Source: Burkholderiaceae bacterium
GTDB taxonomy: Bacteria; Pseudomonadota; Gammaproteobacteria; Burkholderiales; Burkholderiaceae_B
NCBI GenBank assembly: GCA_030728985.1
Contig: JANQYI010000008.1
Span: forward strand, 1 to 64,000
DNA length: 64,000 nt
Direction: 5' to 3'
Made by a program: the position numbers and the translations under genes. Positions 28,057 through 36,732 of this stretch are shown one piece after another; the stretch's first letter is position 1; every line of letters starts with the position of its first letter. The notes beneath the pieces are model-generated. The model was not told where the DNA came from. It made no database searches and saw only the letters and a program-made list of their open reading frames with translations.

Positions 28057-29273
28057 ACAAGATCACCGCTCAGTACCGTTGCCACCACGCGCCCAGGTAA
28101 CTCACGTCCTAAAAAGGGCGTGCATTGACTGGCACTGACAATATTTTCACGACACACTAACCAATAGTGCTCTGGATCTACGACACACACATCCGCAGGT
28201 GCGCCTACGGCGAGGTGACCCGGGAAAGCAGTCCATCCGGCACTTTGACCCAATACCTGACCCGGCGCCTGTGTGACGAGTCTGACCGCGTCTCGCAAGG
28301 GCACACGTGCTTCTTGTGCCCACTTTAGCGTCAGGGAGAGCAGCAACTCCAAACCCATCGCGCCCGGCACCGCATCAGCAAAGCTCAGATTTTTGTCCAA
28401 GTCCGTCAGTGGCGTGTGATCCGAACACACTGCATCAATCGTGCCATCCAGCAGTCCGAGTCGAATCGCATCGCGATCACGCTGACCACGCAAGGGTGGG
28501 TCAAGCCGAAAATGACGATCGTAATAGCCGATATCGATATCGGTCAGATGCACCTGATTGGCCGCCACATCACAGGTGATAGGCAGCCCTTCTTTTTTAG
28601 CTGCACGCACCATATTGATCGCCTCGGCACTCGATAAACGACAAAGATGCAGGCGCACCTCAGTGCGGCGTTGTAACGACAACAAGGTCTGCAACGCAAT
28701 CGTCTCAGCCTCGACAGGAATCGCGGCTAAACCTAGGCGTGACGCATATGCACCGTTGGCGACGACACCACCCCGCGACAACCAGGCGTCTTGAGGTCGC
28801 AACCACACCGCCAGGTCAAACGATTTTGCATATTGCATCGCACGCAAAAGCACCGCCGTATCTTGCACAGGCACATTGCCTTGTGAAAACCCCACACAGC
28901 CCGCTTGGGAAAGCCTCACCATTTCGGTCAAGGCTTGCCCTTTCAACTCGACCGTCAGCGCACCCAGGGGATAAACCTTGGCCTGTGGCGCGTGCGTAGG
29001 ACTCAAAGGTGTCTCCGGTGGCTGCACGAGACTGGTCACCCCACCCGCCAAGGCGGCACTCGAGGCGTCGCCCGACTGCCCCACACGGGCGGACAGATCC
29101 ACTAAGCCGGGCATCACAAGCATGCTAGAGGCATCAAGGACTCTGTCAGCGACGAAGCCTTCCGGCACTGCCCCCACGGAAACAATCATGCCTTCGGCGA
29201 TACAAACATCCGCAAACCTGTCAACACCGTTGGCAGGGTCGATCACGTGGCCGTGTTGAATATGAAGCCTCAT
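28038..29273 (-). CDS. pyrX: Dihydroorotase-like non-catalytic subunit (PyrC'/PyrX)
   Basis: A 411-residue dihydroorotase homologue. In active enzymes the barrel begins with a metal-binding HxH (DLHVH); here the same place reads MPGLVDLSARVGQSG, with Ser and Arg instead of His at about residues 61-63. The later metal His pair is also lost (AANQ where TPHH is expected), whereas SDHTPL is retained. In Pseudomonas such PyrC' proteins are inactive scaffolds for aspartate carbamoyltransferase. The ATG overlaps the pyrB stop (ATGA), matching that role. Unusually, the partner pyrB here also lacks its active site. Confidence 0.9.
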   Translation of the reverse strand: MRLHIQHGHVIDPANGVDRFADVCIAEGMIVSVGAVPEGFVADRVLDASSMLVMPGLVDLSARVGQSGDASSAALAGGVTSLVQPPETPLSPTHAPQAKVYPLGALTVELKGQALTEMVRLSQAGCVGFSQGNVPVQDTAVLLRAMQYAKSFDLAVWLRPQDAWLSRGGVVANGAYASRLGLAAIPVEAETIALQTLLSLQRRTEVRLHLCRLSSAEAINMVRAAKKEGLPITCDVAANQVHLTDIDIGYYDRHFRLDPPLRGQRDRDAIRLGLLDGTIDAVCSDHTPLTDLDKNLSFADAVPGAMGLELLLSLTLKWAQEARVPLRDAVRLVTQAPGQVLGQSAGWTAFPGHLAVGAPADVCVVDPEHYWLVCRENIVSASQCTPFLGRELPGRVVATVLSGDLVWERSR

Positions 29274-30169
29274 GGCGAAACTCCCGCAACGAGACTCATC
29301 ACCGCCATGCGCACCGCGATCCATGCCGTCTCGCTGACGATACGTTGAGCTTCTATTCCGAGAAGCAAGCAGTCGGGCTTCGCGTACGAAAGTTTTTCCT
29401 CGGTCAGTCCATAGGATTTGACATACTCTTGAACCGAAGGGATGTACGAATGCTGCGTCTCGTCAGGCCCCTGATCCAGCATGATGACAACATCAGCGTT
29501 GCGTAGCCCCTGCGCCAACTCCGTATAGGCACGCACACCGAGCTGCGCAAGCCCCTCAGGTAACAACGTCAAGGGCGCGACCACGCGGACTTCGGCGACA
29601 CACAAGGTCGTCAGCGCATGAATGCAGGAACGCGCGTGACGCGAATGTGATACTGCTCCCACCAACACCACAGTGAGCGGCGCAAAGTCTTTTTTGATGC
29701 GGTAAATCGTGAACATATCCATCAAGGCGCGCGTTGGATCGGCATGACTGCCGTCCCCTGCATTGATGATATGCACATGCGGTCCAACATGTTGTGCGAT
29801 TAAATACGGCGCGCCGCTGGCTTGGGTGCGCAACACGACAATATCCACATCAATAGCCGCATCAAGATCCGCCAAAAAAGGTTTCGAGGGACTGGGTAAT
29901 GTTTGAATGCCGAGCCAGTCTGCGGACAAACTCTTTGCCGCACGCTCAAATCCGCGCATGACGGCGGGCGCCTGATCCGCGATGTCTTGATCCACCAGGC
30001 TCACGACTTTTTTGCCTTGCAGGAGCGGTGTTTTTTTTATCTCACCTTCTGTTGCGGTGAGAAACAGCTCCGTCGTATCAAGAATGCGCGTCAGGATCAT
30101 CCGCGACACCCCTTCGGTCGTAAGCAGATGTGTCAGCGCACCGCGTGAGTTTAGTTGGGGGTTGCGCAT
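29270..30169 (-). CDS. pyrB: Aspartate carbamoyltransferase homologue lacking catalytic residues
   Basis: A 299-residue protein, plainly PyrB by descent: MRNPQLNSRG start, SGAPYLIAQHVGPHVHIINAGDG, HSRHARSCIHALTTL and AVRMAVMSLVAG are all typical. However, the carbamoyl-phosphate loop FENSTRTRTTFE is replaced around residues 59-75 by an unrelated stretch (DQDIADQAPAV...); the 80s loop with the catalytic Ser and Lys is shortened; HPTQ reads ADPTR; RLQNER reads LDQGPDE; and HPGP is absent. The frame is open throughout and the 4-bp overlap with pyrC' is kept, so it may be a maintained pseudoenzyme. Carbamoylation of aspartate is not expected from this protein. Confidence 0.85.
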   Translation of the reverse strand: MRNPQLNSRGALTHLLTTEGVSRMILTRILDTTELFLTATEGEIKKTPLLQGKKVVSLVDQDIADQAPAVMRGFERAAKSLSADWLGIQTLPSPSKPFLADLDAAIDVDIVVLRTQASGAPYLIAQHVGPHVHIINAGDGSHADPTRALMDMFTIYRIKKDFAPLTVVLVGAVSHSRHARSCIHALTTLCVAEVRVVAPLTLLPEGLAQLGVRAYTELAQGLRNADVVIMLDQGPDETQHSYIPSVQEYVKSYGLTEEKLSYAKPDCLLLGIEAQRIVSETAWIAVRMAVMSLVAGVSP

Positions 30170-30192
30170 GCGTTCATTTAATCCGAAGTCAT

Positions 30193-30585
30193 TTAAGTCA
30201 GCGAATCAAAATAGCGCTGCAAAATGATCGCCGCGGCGATCGCATCGTCAGGTTCATTCCCAGTGATTTTTTGTGCTTCAACGCTCGAGCCGCGCTCATC
30301 AACCAACACCACAGGCAAACCAAACCGCCCTTCGAGTTGACGCGCGAAGCGACGACAATGCTGACTGGCATATTGTTCGCCACCATCCGTCGCCAGCGCC
30401 AATCCCACAACCAGTCTTTCAGGTTGCCAGCGCTTGAGCAAAGCCTCGATTCGTGCAAACCGCCCATCGCGCGTCGCTTCTAAAATGATGTCCAACGGAC
30501 GGGCTTGTTTGAGCAAGGTATTGCCCATCGCGACGCCACATTTTTTTTCGCCGTAGTCAAAAGCGAGCAAGGTTTCTTCAGGCAT
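30193..30585 (-). CDS. ruvX: YqgF/RuvX family putative Holliday-junction resolvase, rRNA-processing
   Basis: A 130-residue RNase-H-fold protein of the YqgF family, implicated in 16S rRNA 5' maturation. The first acidic motif LLAFDYGEKKCGVAMGN and the RLVVGLAL strand are clear. VVLVDERGSSVEA and NEPDDAIAAAIILQRYFD give the remaining acidic residues. It overlaps algH by 8 bp. In several Burkholderiales a pyrR gene separates ruvX from pyrB; only 23 bp separate them here, so pyrR is absent. Confidence 0.94.
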   Translation of the reverse strand: MPEETLLAFDYGEKKCGVAMGNTLLKQARPLDIILEATRDGRFARIEALLKRWQPERLVVGLALATDGGEQYASQHCRRFARQLEGRFGLPVVLVDERGSSVEAQKITGNEPDDAIAAAIILQRYFDSLT

Positions 30586-31183
30586 GCCCTGCCGCGCCCG
30601 TCAGCATGATGGGATCAATGCCAAGCAGCTTAAGCGCTGCGGGATAGCGATCCTTGGGTGGCGTATCAAAAATAATATTTTCCTGCGCCGCCACACTCAG
30701 CCAGGCATTTTGGGCCAATTCATTTTCGAGTTGGCCTGCGCCCCATCCTGCATAGCCTAGCGTGACCAACATATGCTCAGGGCCTTGACCTTGGGCGACC
30801 GCTTCCAACACATCGCGCGAAGTCGTGAGCGCCATGCGTCCGAACTTGATGCTTGAACTGTAATCACCTGCGGGCGAATGCAGGACAAAACCGCGATCGG
30901 TCTGCACCGGACCCCCGAAAAAGACCGCAGGCAGGTGAGCCGGATGTTGATCAGCACGAAGTCCTGGGGCGATTTCGAGCTTAAGGTCGATTTTTTCAAG
31001 TAAGCCCGCGACACTCAAATCCGTGGGCCGATTAATCACCAGACCTAAGGCGCCTTTGGGACTGTGCTCGCACAAATATATGACTGTGCCCGCCAAATCA
31101 CCCGACACCATGCCCGGCATCGCCATCAAAAATTGATTCGACAGGTCGGTCACTGTCTCGCCAGCGCGTTGCGATGCGTCCAT
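30578..31183 (-). CDS. algH: YqgE/AlgH family protein
   Basis: A 201-residue DUF179 protein. Family features are FLMAMPGMVSGDLAGTVIYLCEHSPKGALGLVINRP at the start (only a portion of the usual motif quoted), VFFGGPVQTDRGFVLH in the middle and LVTLGYAGWGAGQLENELAQNAWL near the end. It affects alginate and virulence regulation in Pseudomonas, but the molecular role is unclear. It stands immediately downstream of the rubredoxin gene (9 bp) and upstream of ruvX, the standard gene order. Confidence 0.94.
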   Translation of the reverse strand: MDASQRAGETVTDLSNQFLMAMPGMVSGDLAGTVIYLCEHSPKGALGLVINRPTDLSVAGLLEKIDLKLEIAPGLRADQHPAHLPAVFFGGPVQTDRGFVLHSPAGDYSSSIKFGRMALTTSRDVLEAVAQGQGPEHMLVTLGYAGWGAGQLENELAQNAWLSVAAQENIIFDTPPKDRYPAALKLLGIDPIMLTGAAGHA

Positions 31184-31192
31184 AGGCGGGAA

Positions 31193-31357
31193 TCAGATCT
31201 CCATCAGTTCAAAATCTTCTTTGCGCGCGCCGCATTCGGGGCAGACCCAGTTTGGCGGAACATCCTCCCAACGTGTGCCGGCAGGAATCCCCTCTTCTGG
31301 TACGCCTGTTTCTTCGTCATAAATCCAACCACAAATTAAACACATCCAAGTACGCAT
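31193..31357 (-). CDS. Rubredoxin
   Basis: A short gene of 54 codons read directly from the sequence. It carries the two iron-ligating Cys pairs CLIC near residue 6 and CPEC near residue 39, with GWIYDEETG and GIPAGTRWEDVPPNWVC between them, the textbook rubredoxin pattern. The single Fe(Cys)4 site transfers electrons in the cytoplasm. AG-rich bases (AGAGAGAAAG) before the ATG provide a plausible RBS. It begins the algH-ruvX-pyrB-pyrC'-plsC minus-strand run and is divergent from thiD. Confidence 0.96.
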   Translation of the reverse strand: MRTWMCLICGWIYDEETGVPEEGIPAGTRWEDVPPNWVCPECGARKEDFELMEI

Positions 31358-31376
31358 CTTTCTCTCTTTTGGTGGA

Positions 31377-31415
31377 ACCCGTCTGTCCTCAAGGAAAAGG
31401 ACAGGTAAAACGGGT
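31377..31415. repeat. Inverted repeat in the rubredoxin/thiD divergent region
   Basis: ACCCGT (31377-31382) pairs with ACGGGT (31410-31415), and CTGTCCT (31383-31389) with AGGACAG (31398-31404), leaving a five-base bulge. It lies just before a TACAAT hexamer (31423-31428) that could serve the thiD transcript, so it may be an operator or a leader hairpin. It is not a terminator because no U-tract follows. Confidence 0.45.
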
Positions 31416-31486
31416 CATCTCTTACAATGGGCTCAATCTTAACCAAACCTACCCATGCGTGCCTACACATCGCTTGTCGTTTTGAC

Positions 31487-32305
31487 ATGAATCAACCTCT
31501 CACAACACCCGTCACTCTCCTTTTTGGCCCTTTTGACCCGACCGGCTCGGATGGCTTGCCTGCGGACGCGATCACCTGTGCCGCACTCGGTGGGCACGCC
31601 GTCTCTACCCTGACGGCCATCACGATCCAAGACAGCGCCAAAAGCGAGTCCGTTTTCCCCTGTTCCGCCGAGCAAATCGATGACCAAGCGCGCTGCGTCC
31701 TCGAGGATATCCCTGTTCAAGCGATCAAAGTCGGCGCACTTTCTTCGGTGGCAGCCGTGAGTGCCGTCGCACAAATCGCCGCGGATTACAGTCAAATTCC
31801 TCTGGTTTTACACCTTGGCGCCCACGAAATCGACACTGAAAACCCTGCCGAAGAAGAGGACGAGGTGGACGATTTGATTGGCGCCGTTATTGAGTTACTC
31901 GTCCCACAGGCCCATATTGTCGTTATCGAGGCGCGTCGTCTGACCCAATGGATTAGCGAAGAGGTCATGGAGGCCACCGGACACGCTGGAGGCGCCCAAG
32001 CGCTTCAAGCCATCGGTGCCCAGTGGGTGCTTGTGACTGGCGTTAAACAACGCCCAGGTCACCAAGCTCACGTGCTGACGGGACCTGAAAGTGAAACGAT
32101 CGCCTGGCCAAGCCCCCTCTTTTCAGAGCGCACTCGGGACTCAGGTGGCCTGATCGCCACTGCGCTCGCCTGTCTGCTGGCGCGCGGCTTAAGCGTCCCC
32201 ACAGCTACGGAACAGGCCTGTGCCCATGCGGGACAAGCCCTGTTACAGTCTTTTCAACCGGGCATGGGGCACCTGATCGCCCGGCGCATACCGATCGCTC
32301 CTTAA
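31487..32305 (+). CDS. thiD: Hydroxymethylpyrimidine/phosphomethylpyrimidine kinase-like (ThiD)
   Basis: A 272-residue ribokinase-fold protein in the position where Burkholderiales carry thiD (rubredoxin-thiD-thiE-hemL). The substrate-side motif FDPTGSDGLPADAITCAALGG and the LTAITIQDS strand match ThiD. The C-terminal anion hole, normally HGTGC with the catalytic Cys, is RDSGG here. The reaction normally made is phosphorylation of HMP and HMP-P for thiamine synthesis. The start at 31487 follows family alignment; an upstream frame from 31427 is longer and not needed. With the changed active site the kinase activity is uncertain. Confidence 0.8.
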   Translation: MNQPLTTPVTLLFGPFDPTGSDGLPADAITCAALGGHAVSTLTAITIQDSAKSESVFPCSAEQIDDQARCVLEDIPVQAIKVGALSSVAAVSAVAQIAADYSQIPLVLHLGAHEIDTENPAEEEDEVDDLIGAVIELLVPQAHIVVIEARRLTQWISEEVMEATGHAGGAQALQAIGAQWVLVTGVKQRPGHQAHVLTGPESETIAWPSPLFSERTRDSGGLIATALACLLARGLSVPTATEQACAHAGQALLQSFQPGMGHLIARRIPIAP

Positions 32306-32322
32306 AGGGTCCTTGTTCTCTG

Positions 32323-33015
32323 ATGCAACCGAATCTTAAGTTTCCCGCTGGTCTCTACGGCGTCACCCCCGACTGGGATGATGCCGCCCGCCTCGAGCAA
32401 GCGGTCCGCGCCGCTGCACGAGGCGGCATGAAGGCCTTGCAACTTCGTCACAAAACTGCCGAGCCCGCGCTGCGCCGCCATTTGGCGCAGACCTTACTCT
32501 CGGTTTGCAACGAACTCGGCCTGGTGTTTCTGATCAATGACGACTGGCGACTCGCGCTTGAGCTGAACGCCCATGGCGTGCACATTGGACAGCACGATGA
32601 TGACCCGGCCCTTGTTCGCCGCGCAATCGGTCCTGAGATGCTCTTGGGCGTCTCCTGTTATGCCGATCCCCAACGCGCCCAGCGCTTACTCGCGCAACAA
32701 GTCGCCTATATCGCCTTTGGCGCCATGTATGCCTCTGCGACCAAACCACACGCTCCGACAGCGCCACTGAACGTGCTCTCCGAGGGGCAAGCACTTTGCC
32801 AAGCCTCAAGCGACCCTCGACCCGCCGTCGTGGCGATCGGAGGCATCGGTATTGCTCAAGCCTCGACCTTGGCGAGCGCCGGAGCAGATACGATCGCCGT
32901 CGTCGGCAGCCTATTTCTCGCGCCCGATATCGAAGCCGCAGCGCGCGCCTTATCTGCGCCTTTTACGCAGACGCCGCCTGCCTCATCTTTTTCCACATCC
33001 TCTCCTCCCGTTTGA
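32323..33015 (+). CDS. thiE: Thiamine-phosphate synthase
   Basis: A 230-residue TIM-barrel enzyme that joins HMP-PP and thiazole phosphate to thiamine phosphate. Recognisable segments are ALQLRHK, LVFLINDDWRLALELNAHGVHIGQHD, YIAFGAMYASATKP, and VAIGGIGIAQA. These correspond to the pyrophosphate and thiazole-binding loops. It lies 17 bp after thiD and 15 bp before hemL. The C-terminus has a Ser/Pro-rich tail that is not family-conserved. A second ThiE-like domain occurs at 41094-42059 fused to Nudix. Confidence 0.92.
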   Translation: MQPNLKFPAGLYGVTPDWDDAARLEQAVRAAARGGMKALQLRHKTAEPALRRHLAQTLLSVCNELGLVFLINDDWRLALELNAHGVHIGQHDDDPALVRRAIGPEMLLGVSCYADPQRAQRLLAQQVAYIAFGAMYASATKPHAPTAPLNVLSEGQALCQASSDPRPAVVAIGGIGIAQASTLASAGADTIAVVGSLFLAPDIEAAARALSAPFTQTPPASSFSTSSPPV

Positions 33016-33030
33016 ACGGAGTATTTTTTT

Positions 33031-34317
33031 ATGTCACGCAACGTTGAACTTTTCGAACGCGCCTGTCGCAGCATCCCAGGTGGCGTCAACTCTCCGGTTC
33101 GAGCCTTCCGTTCAGTCGGCGGCACACCGCGCTTTGTCGCGCGTGCCCAAGGACCTTATTTTTGGGACGCCGATGACAAGCGTTACATCGACTACATCGG
33201 CTCTTGGGGTCCTGCTATTTTGGGCCACGCCCACCCCGAGGTGGTCAAGGCGGTCCAGGATGCCGCCGTGCACGGCTTGTCCTACGGCGCGCCCACAGAA
33301 ACTGAAATCGTCATCGCAGAAATGCTGATTGAACGGATGCCTTCGCTCGAACAGGTACGTTTAACGAGCTCAGGTACCGAGGCCACCATGACGGCTATCC
33401 GCTTAGCGCGTGGCGCAACAGGTCGCAACAAAATCATCAAATTCGAAGGCTGCTATCACGGCCATGCAGACAGCTTGCTCGTCAAAGCGGGGTCAGGACT
33501 CCTGACCTTTGGCAACCCGACCTCGGCGGGCGTCCCGCCCGAGTTTGTCGCACACACTATCGTGCTCGACTATAACGATATCGAGGGTGTCAAAGCTGCC
33601 TTCATCCAATACGGGTCCGAGATCGCCTGTGTCATCGTTGAACCGATTGCGGGCAACATGAACATGGTCAAGCCGATCGCAGGTTTTCTTGAAACCTTGC
33701 GCAGCGAATGTACGGCGCACAGCGCCTTGTTGATTTTCGACGAGGTCATGACAGGTTTCCGTGTAGGACCTCAAGGTGTTCAGGGTCTGACCGGCATCAA
33801 GCCCGACATCACCACCCTCGCCAAGGTCATCGGTGGCGGCATGCCGATCGGCGCCTTTGGCGGCAGCACCGAGGTCATGAAAAATATCGCTCCTCTGGGT
33901 GGTGTCTATCAGGCGGGGACGTTGTCGGGCAATCCTGTCGCAGTCGCCGCCGGCATCACCACGCTCAAGCTGTTGTCTAAACCAGGCTTTTACGAAGCGT
34001 TGGACAAACAAACACGCGCGCTGACCCAAGGACTCACCGAACGTGCGCACGCGCATGGTATCCCATTTAGTGCGGACAGCGAAGGTGGCATGTTCGGTTT
34101 GTATTTCTCAAACGAGATCCCAACCACGCTCGCCGCAGTCTCCGCTAGCAATATCGAAATGTTTAAGGTGTTTTTCCACGCCATGCTCTATGAAGGCGTG
34201 TACTTTGCGCCATCGGCCTATGAGGCGGGCTTTGTTTCCTCGACGCACGATGACAGCGTGATCGCCGCAACCATCGCCGCGGCCGATAAAGTGTTTGCAC
34301 GCCTAGCCAAGGTTTAA
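33031..34317 (+). CDS. hemL: Glutamate-1-semialdehyde 2,1-aminomutase
   Basis: HemL converts glutamate-1-semialdehyde into 5-aminolevulinate, the first haem precursor, with PLP. The 428-residue length is standard. The PLP lysine is Lys265 in [39 protein letters not shown] and [10 protein letters not shown] are the other hallmark blocks. It begins just after thiE and ends overlapping the convergent livF stop by four bases. Its presence indicates C5-pathway haem synthesis. Confidence 0.98.
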   Translation: MSRNVELFERACRSIPGGVNSPVRAFRSVGGTPRFVARAQGPYFWDADDKRYIDYIGSWGPAILGHAHPEVVKAVQDAAVHGLSYGAPTETEIVIAEMLIERMPSLEQVRLTSSGTEATMTAIRLARGATGRNKIIKFEGCYHGHADSLLVKAGSGLLTFGNPTSAGVPPEFVAHTIVLDYNDIEGVKAAFIQYGSEIACVIVEPIAGNMNMVKPIAGFLETLRSECTAHSALLIFDEVMTGFRVGPQGVQGLTGIKPDITTLAKVIGGGMPIGAFGGSTEVMKNIAPLGGVYQAGTLSGNPVAVAAGITTLKLLSKPGFYEALDKQTRALTQGLTERAHAHGIPFSADSEGGMFGLYFSNEIPTTLAAVSASNIEMFKVFFHAMLYEGVYFAPSAYEAGFVSSTHDDSVIAATIAAADKVFARLAKV

Positions 34318-35018
34318 ACGCCCAGATAGCGTGTCCATAGGTCCCGCTGGGCATCGAGCTCAGCGGAGCTCCCTTGCCAGACCACCGTACCCCGCTCCAA
34401 AATCACATGACGGTCGGCCAGTTTTAATAAGCGCTCGACGTACTTGTCGATCACGAGAATAGTCTGTCCGCTTTCGCGCAAGCGCGCCAAACACTGCCAG
34501 ATTTCTTCACGCACCAAGGGGGCAAGTCCCTCGGTCGCTTCATCCAGCACGAGCAGTTTGGGATTGGTGACCAACGCGCGTCCAATCGCCAGCATTTGTT
34601 GCTCGCCACCAGATAGTTGATTCCCCATATTGCGTGCCCGCTCACGCAAACGAGGAAAGATTTCAAAGACCTTCTCGACATCCCAAGGATCATCGATCTC
34701 GGGATTGCGGTGCGCGGCAAACGCCGTGAGGTGCTCTCGAACCGTCAGATTGGGAAAACACTGCCGACCTTCGGGCACGATCGCCAAGCCCAAGCGCGCG
34801 ATGCGATCAGACGTCCAACCCACAATACTCTCACCCTCAAAACTCAGGGTGCCTGCTGTCAAGGGGAGCTGACCAAACAAGGTACGGACCAGCGTACTTT
34901 TACCCATGCCGTTACGCCCTAACAAGGCGACGACCTCGCCACGCTGGATCTCAAGCGAGACATCGAACAACACCTGGCTCTGGCCATATCCACTTTGTAG
35001 GTGATGGGCGTGCAACAT
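34314..35018 (-). CDS. livF: Branched-chain-type ABC transporter ATPase (LivF-like)
   Basis: A 234-residue ATP-binding subunit of a HAAT-family importer. Walker [17 protein letters not shown], signature [15 protein letters not shown] and Walker [14 protein letters not shown] are intact. It is the last gene of the livKHMGF-like operon, and its start overlaps the livG stop by one base. It ends inside the last codons of hemL on the opposite strand. The substrate is unknown, since such systems import branched-chain amino acids, amides or aromatic acids. Confidence 0.93.
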   Translation of the reverse strand: MLHAHHLQSGYGQSQVLFDVSLEIQRGEVVALLGRNGMGKSTLVRTLFGQLPLTAGTLSFEGESIVGWTSDRIARLGLAIVPEGRQCFPNLTVREHLTAFAAHRNPEIDDPWDVEKVFEIFPRLRERARNMGNQLSGGEQQMLAIGRALVTNPKLLVLDEATEGLAPLVREEIWQCLARLRESGQTILVIDKYVERLLKLADRHVILERGTVVWQGSSAELDAQRDLWTRYLGV

Positions 35019-35791
35019 CAGGCCTGCTCCTCACCGAGATAGGCTTCCCGCACGCCAGCGTGCTGGCGAATTTCCTCGGGTGTCCCCGTTGCGATGATGC
35101 GACCATAAACCAACACAGAAATTCGATCCGCGAGCCGAAAGACTGCCTGCATATCGTGCTCGACCAGCAACATCGTCGTGCGTCCACGCATCGAGGCAAT
35201 CAACTCAGTGAGCTTAAGGGTTTCATCCGGCCCCATGCCTGCCATCGGCTCATCCAGCAACAACACCGAGGGCTGAGAGGCCAAGGCCAAGGCAAACTCG
35301 AGTTTGCGTTGCTCTCCATGCGGCAAGGTTCCGGCAGAGACAGGCCACACCTCGGGCGCGATGGCGCAATCACGCGCCAAAGACTCCGCGGCCTCGCTCA
35401 AGACCTTGTCCTGCGCGCGGGCACGCCAGAAACTAAAGCTGCTACCCGAACAGGCTTGCATGGCGAGCAATAAATTTTCAAACACACTGAACTGTTTGAA
35501 AATATTGGTAATCTGATAAGAGCGTGACAAACCTGCCGCCACGCGTTGGTATGAACTCGCGCGGGTGACGTCATGCCCCTGGAGCGCGAGTCGACCACTG
35601 TCCGCGGCCACCGAGCCTGACAGTAAATGAATCAGCGTCGACTTGCCCGCGCCATTGGGCCCAATCAGGGCATGAATCTCGCCAGGCAACAAAGAAAGCG
35701 AAACCTGATCGCACGCGACCAGCGCGCCATAGCGCTTGGTCAATTGCTGCGCTTCTAACACGGCGTTGGCATTGGAAACAAGGGCATTCAT
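35018..35791 (-). CDS. livG: Branched-chain-type ABC transporter ATPase (LivG-like)
   Basis: A 257-residue ATPase paired with livF. Walker A is GPNGAGKSTLIHLLSG, the signature region LPHGEQRKLEFALALAS and Walker B VLLLDEPMAGMGP. The LivG-type end (AYLGEEQA) is present. It overlaps livM by four bases and livF by one, so the transporter is translated as one unit. No unusual residue is seen except that the signature reads PHGEQ instead of SGGEQ, common in LivG. Confidence 0.93.
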   Translation of the reverse strand: MNALVSNANAVLEAQQLTKRYGALVACDQVSLSLLPGEIHALIGPNGAGKSTLIHLLSGSVAADSGRLALQGHDVTRASSYQRVAAGLSRSYQITNIFKQFSVFENLLLAMQACSGSSFSFWRARAQDKVLSEAAESLARDCAIAPEVWPVSAGTLPHGEQRKLEFALALASQPSVLLLDEPMAGMGPDETLKLTELIASMRGRTTMLLVEHDMQAVFRLADRISVLVYGRIIATGTPEEIRQHAGVREAYLGEEQA

Positions 35792-36732
35792 CGCGCAGCA
35801 CCCCGTTTAAACATCCCAGCCAAACCTCTCGGCGCAAACAACACGATCGCAAGCAACAACACCCCCAAAGGCAAGTGCCAATAGTCCGTATACAAGCGCA
35901 GCACTTCCTCAAGCCACAGCATCACCGCGGCCCCCACGAGTCCGCCATAACGCAAGCCAATGCCCCCGACGATTACCATAATGATGAGGTTGGCCGAAGC
36001 CGTCCAGTGCATCAGGCTTGGCGAAACAAACTGATTGTGACTGGCTAACAGTGCACCTGCGAGTCCGGCCATCACGCCGGCAATCACAAAGGCCAGCAAT
36101 TTAATCCGAAACACCGGATAGCCCAGCGCCTCCATACGAGATTCGTTTTCTCGAATACCCTGCAAGGCCTGACCAAAGCGCGCCTGAATCAGACGATTGA
36201 GCCACCACAGACAAGCCAGCACCACCACCAGCACGACGTAATAAAACGTCCGATCATCCGCAAGATTGAACCCGGGAAGCACGCTGGGGGCGGTCAAGTT
36301 GATACCGTCCTCGCCCCCATACTGCCGCAGGGAAATGAACAGATAAAACACCATCTGGGCAAACGCCAGCGTGATCATGATGAAATACACACCGCGTGTG
36401 CGCAAGGAAATCATGCCGATGACAAGCGCCAACGCACCGGCGACCAACATCGCGACAGGCCAGGCAATTAGCGCTTGCGAGACACCTTGCACGGACAGCA
36501 TTGCGACGACATAAGCGCCCGCCCCAAAAAATGCCGCATGACCCAGCGCGACCATGCCCCCATAACCCAAAATAAAATTCAAGCTTGTCGCGGCCAGGGC
36601 AAAAATCAGCACGCGCCTGACGAACGAAACATAAAAATCAAGATTGAGCGCAGGGGCGACAAGCGGAAACACCAATAGCATGACCAGGCCCAGCACTGAC
36701 AGATTGGTCGTAGTGAATAACTTGCGCATCAT
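35788..36732 (-). CDS. livM: Branched-chain-type ABC transporter permease (LivM-like)
   Basis: A 314-residue polytopic inner-membrane permease. The start is one of two adjacent ATG codons (36732, 36729) overlapping the livH stop; a longer frame reaching 36963 lies inside livH and is rejected. Signature segments include GYGGMVALGHAAFFGAGAYV and LAFVIAGVMAGLAGALLASHNQFVSP, with GGIGLRYGGLVGAAV near the end. About eight to nine hydrophobic helices are apparent. It acts with LivH as the translocation pore. Confidence 0.93.
   Translation of the reverse strand: MMRKLFTTTNLSVLGLVMLLVFPLVAPALNLDFYVSFVRRVLIFALAATSLNFILGYGGMVALGHAAFFGAGAYVVAMLSVQGVSQALIAWPVAMLVAGALALVIGMISLRTRGVYFIMITLAFAQMVFYLFISLRQYGGEDGINLTAPSVLPGFNLADDRTFYYVVLVVVLACLWWLNRLIQARFGQALQGIRENESRMEALGYPVFRIKLLAFVIAGVMAGLAGALLASHNQFVSPSLMHWTASANLIIMVIVGGIGLRYGGLVGAAVMLWLEEVLRLYTDYWHLPLGVLLLAIVLFAPRGLAGMFKRGAAR

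Noticed and set aside
30028-30040. A8 tract in pyrB as the cause of the divergent active site
   Set aside because: The frame after the tract still gives PyrB-like sequence (KTPLLQGKKVVSL); a frameshift there would destroy downstream similarity, and other frames give no better match.
31358-31486. TPP riboswitch before thiD
   Set aside because: The spacer shows no recognisable thi-box pattern; only the bulged inverted repeat was found.
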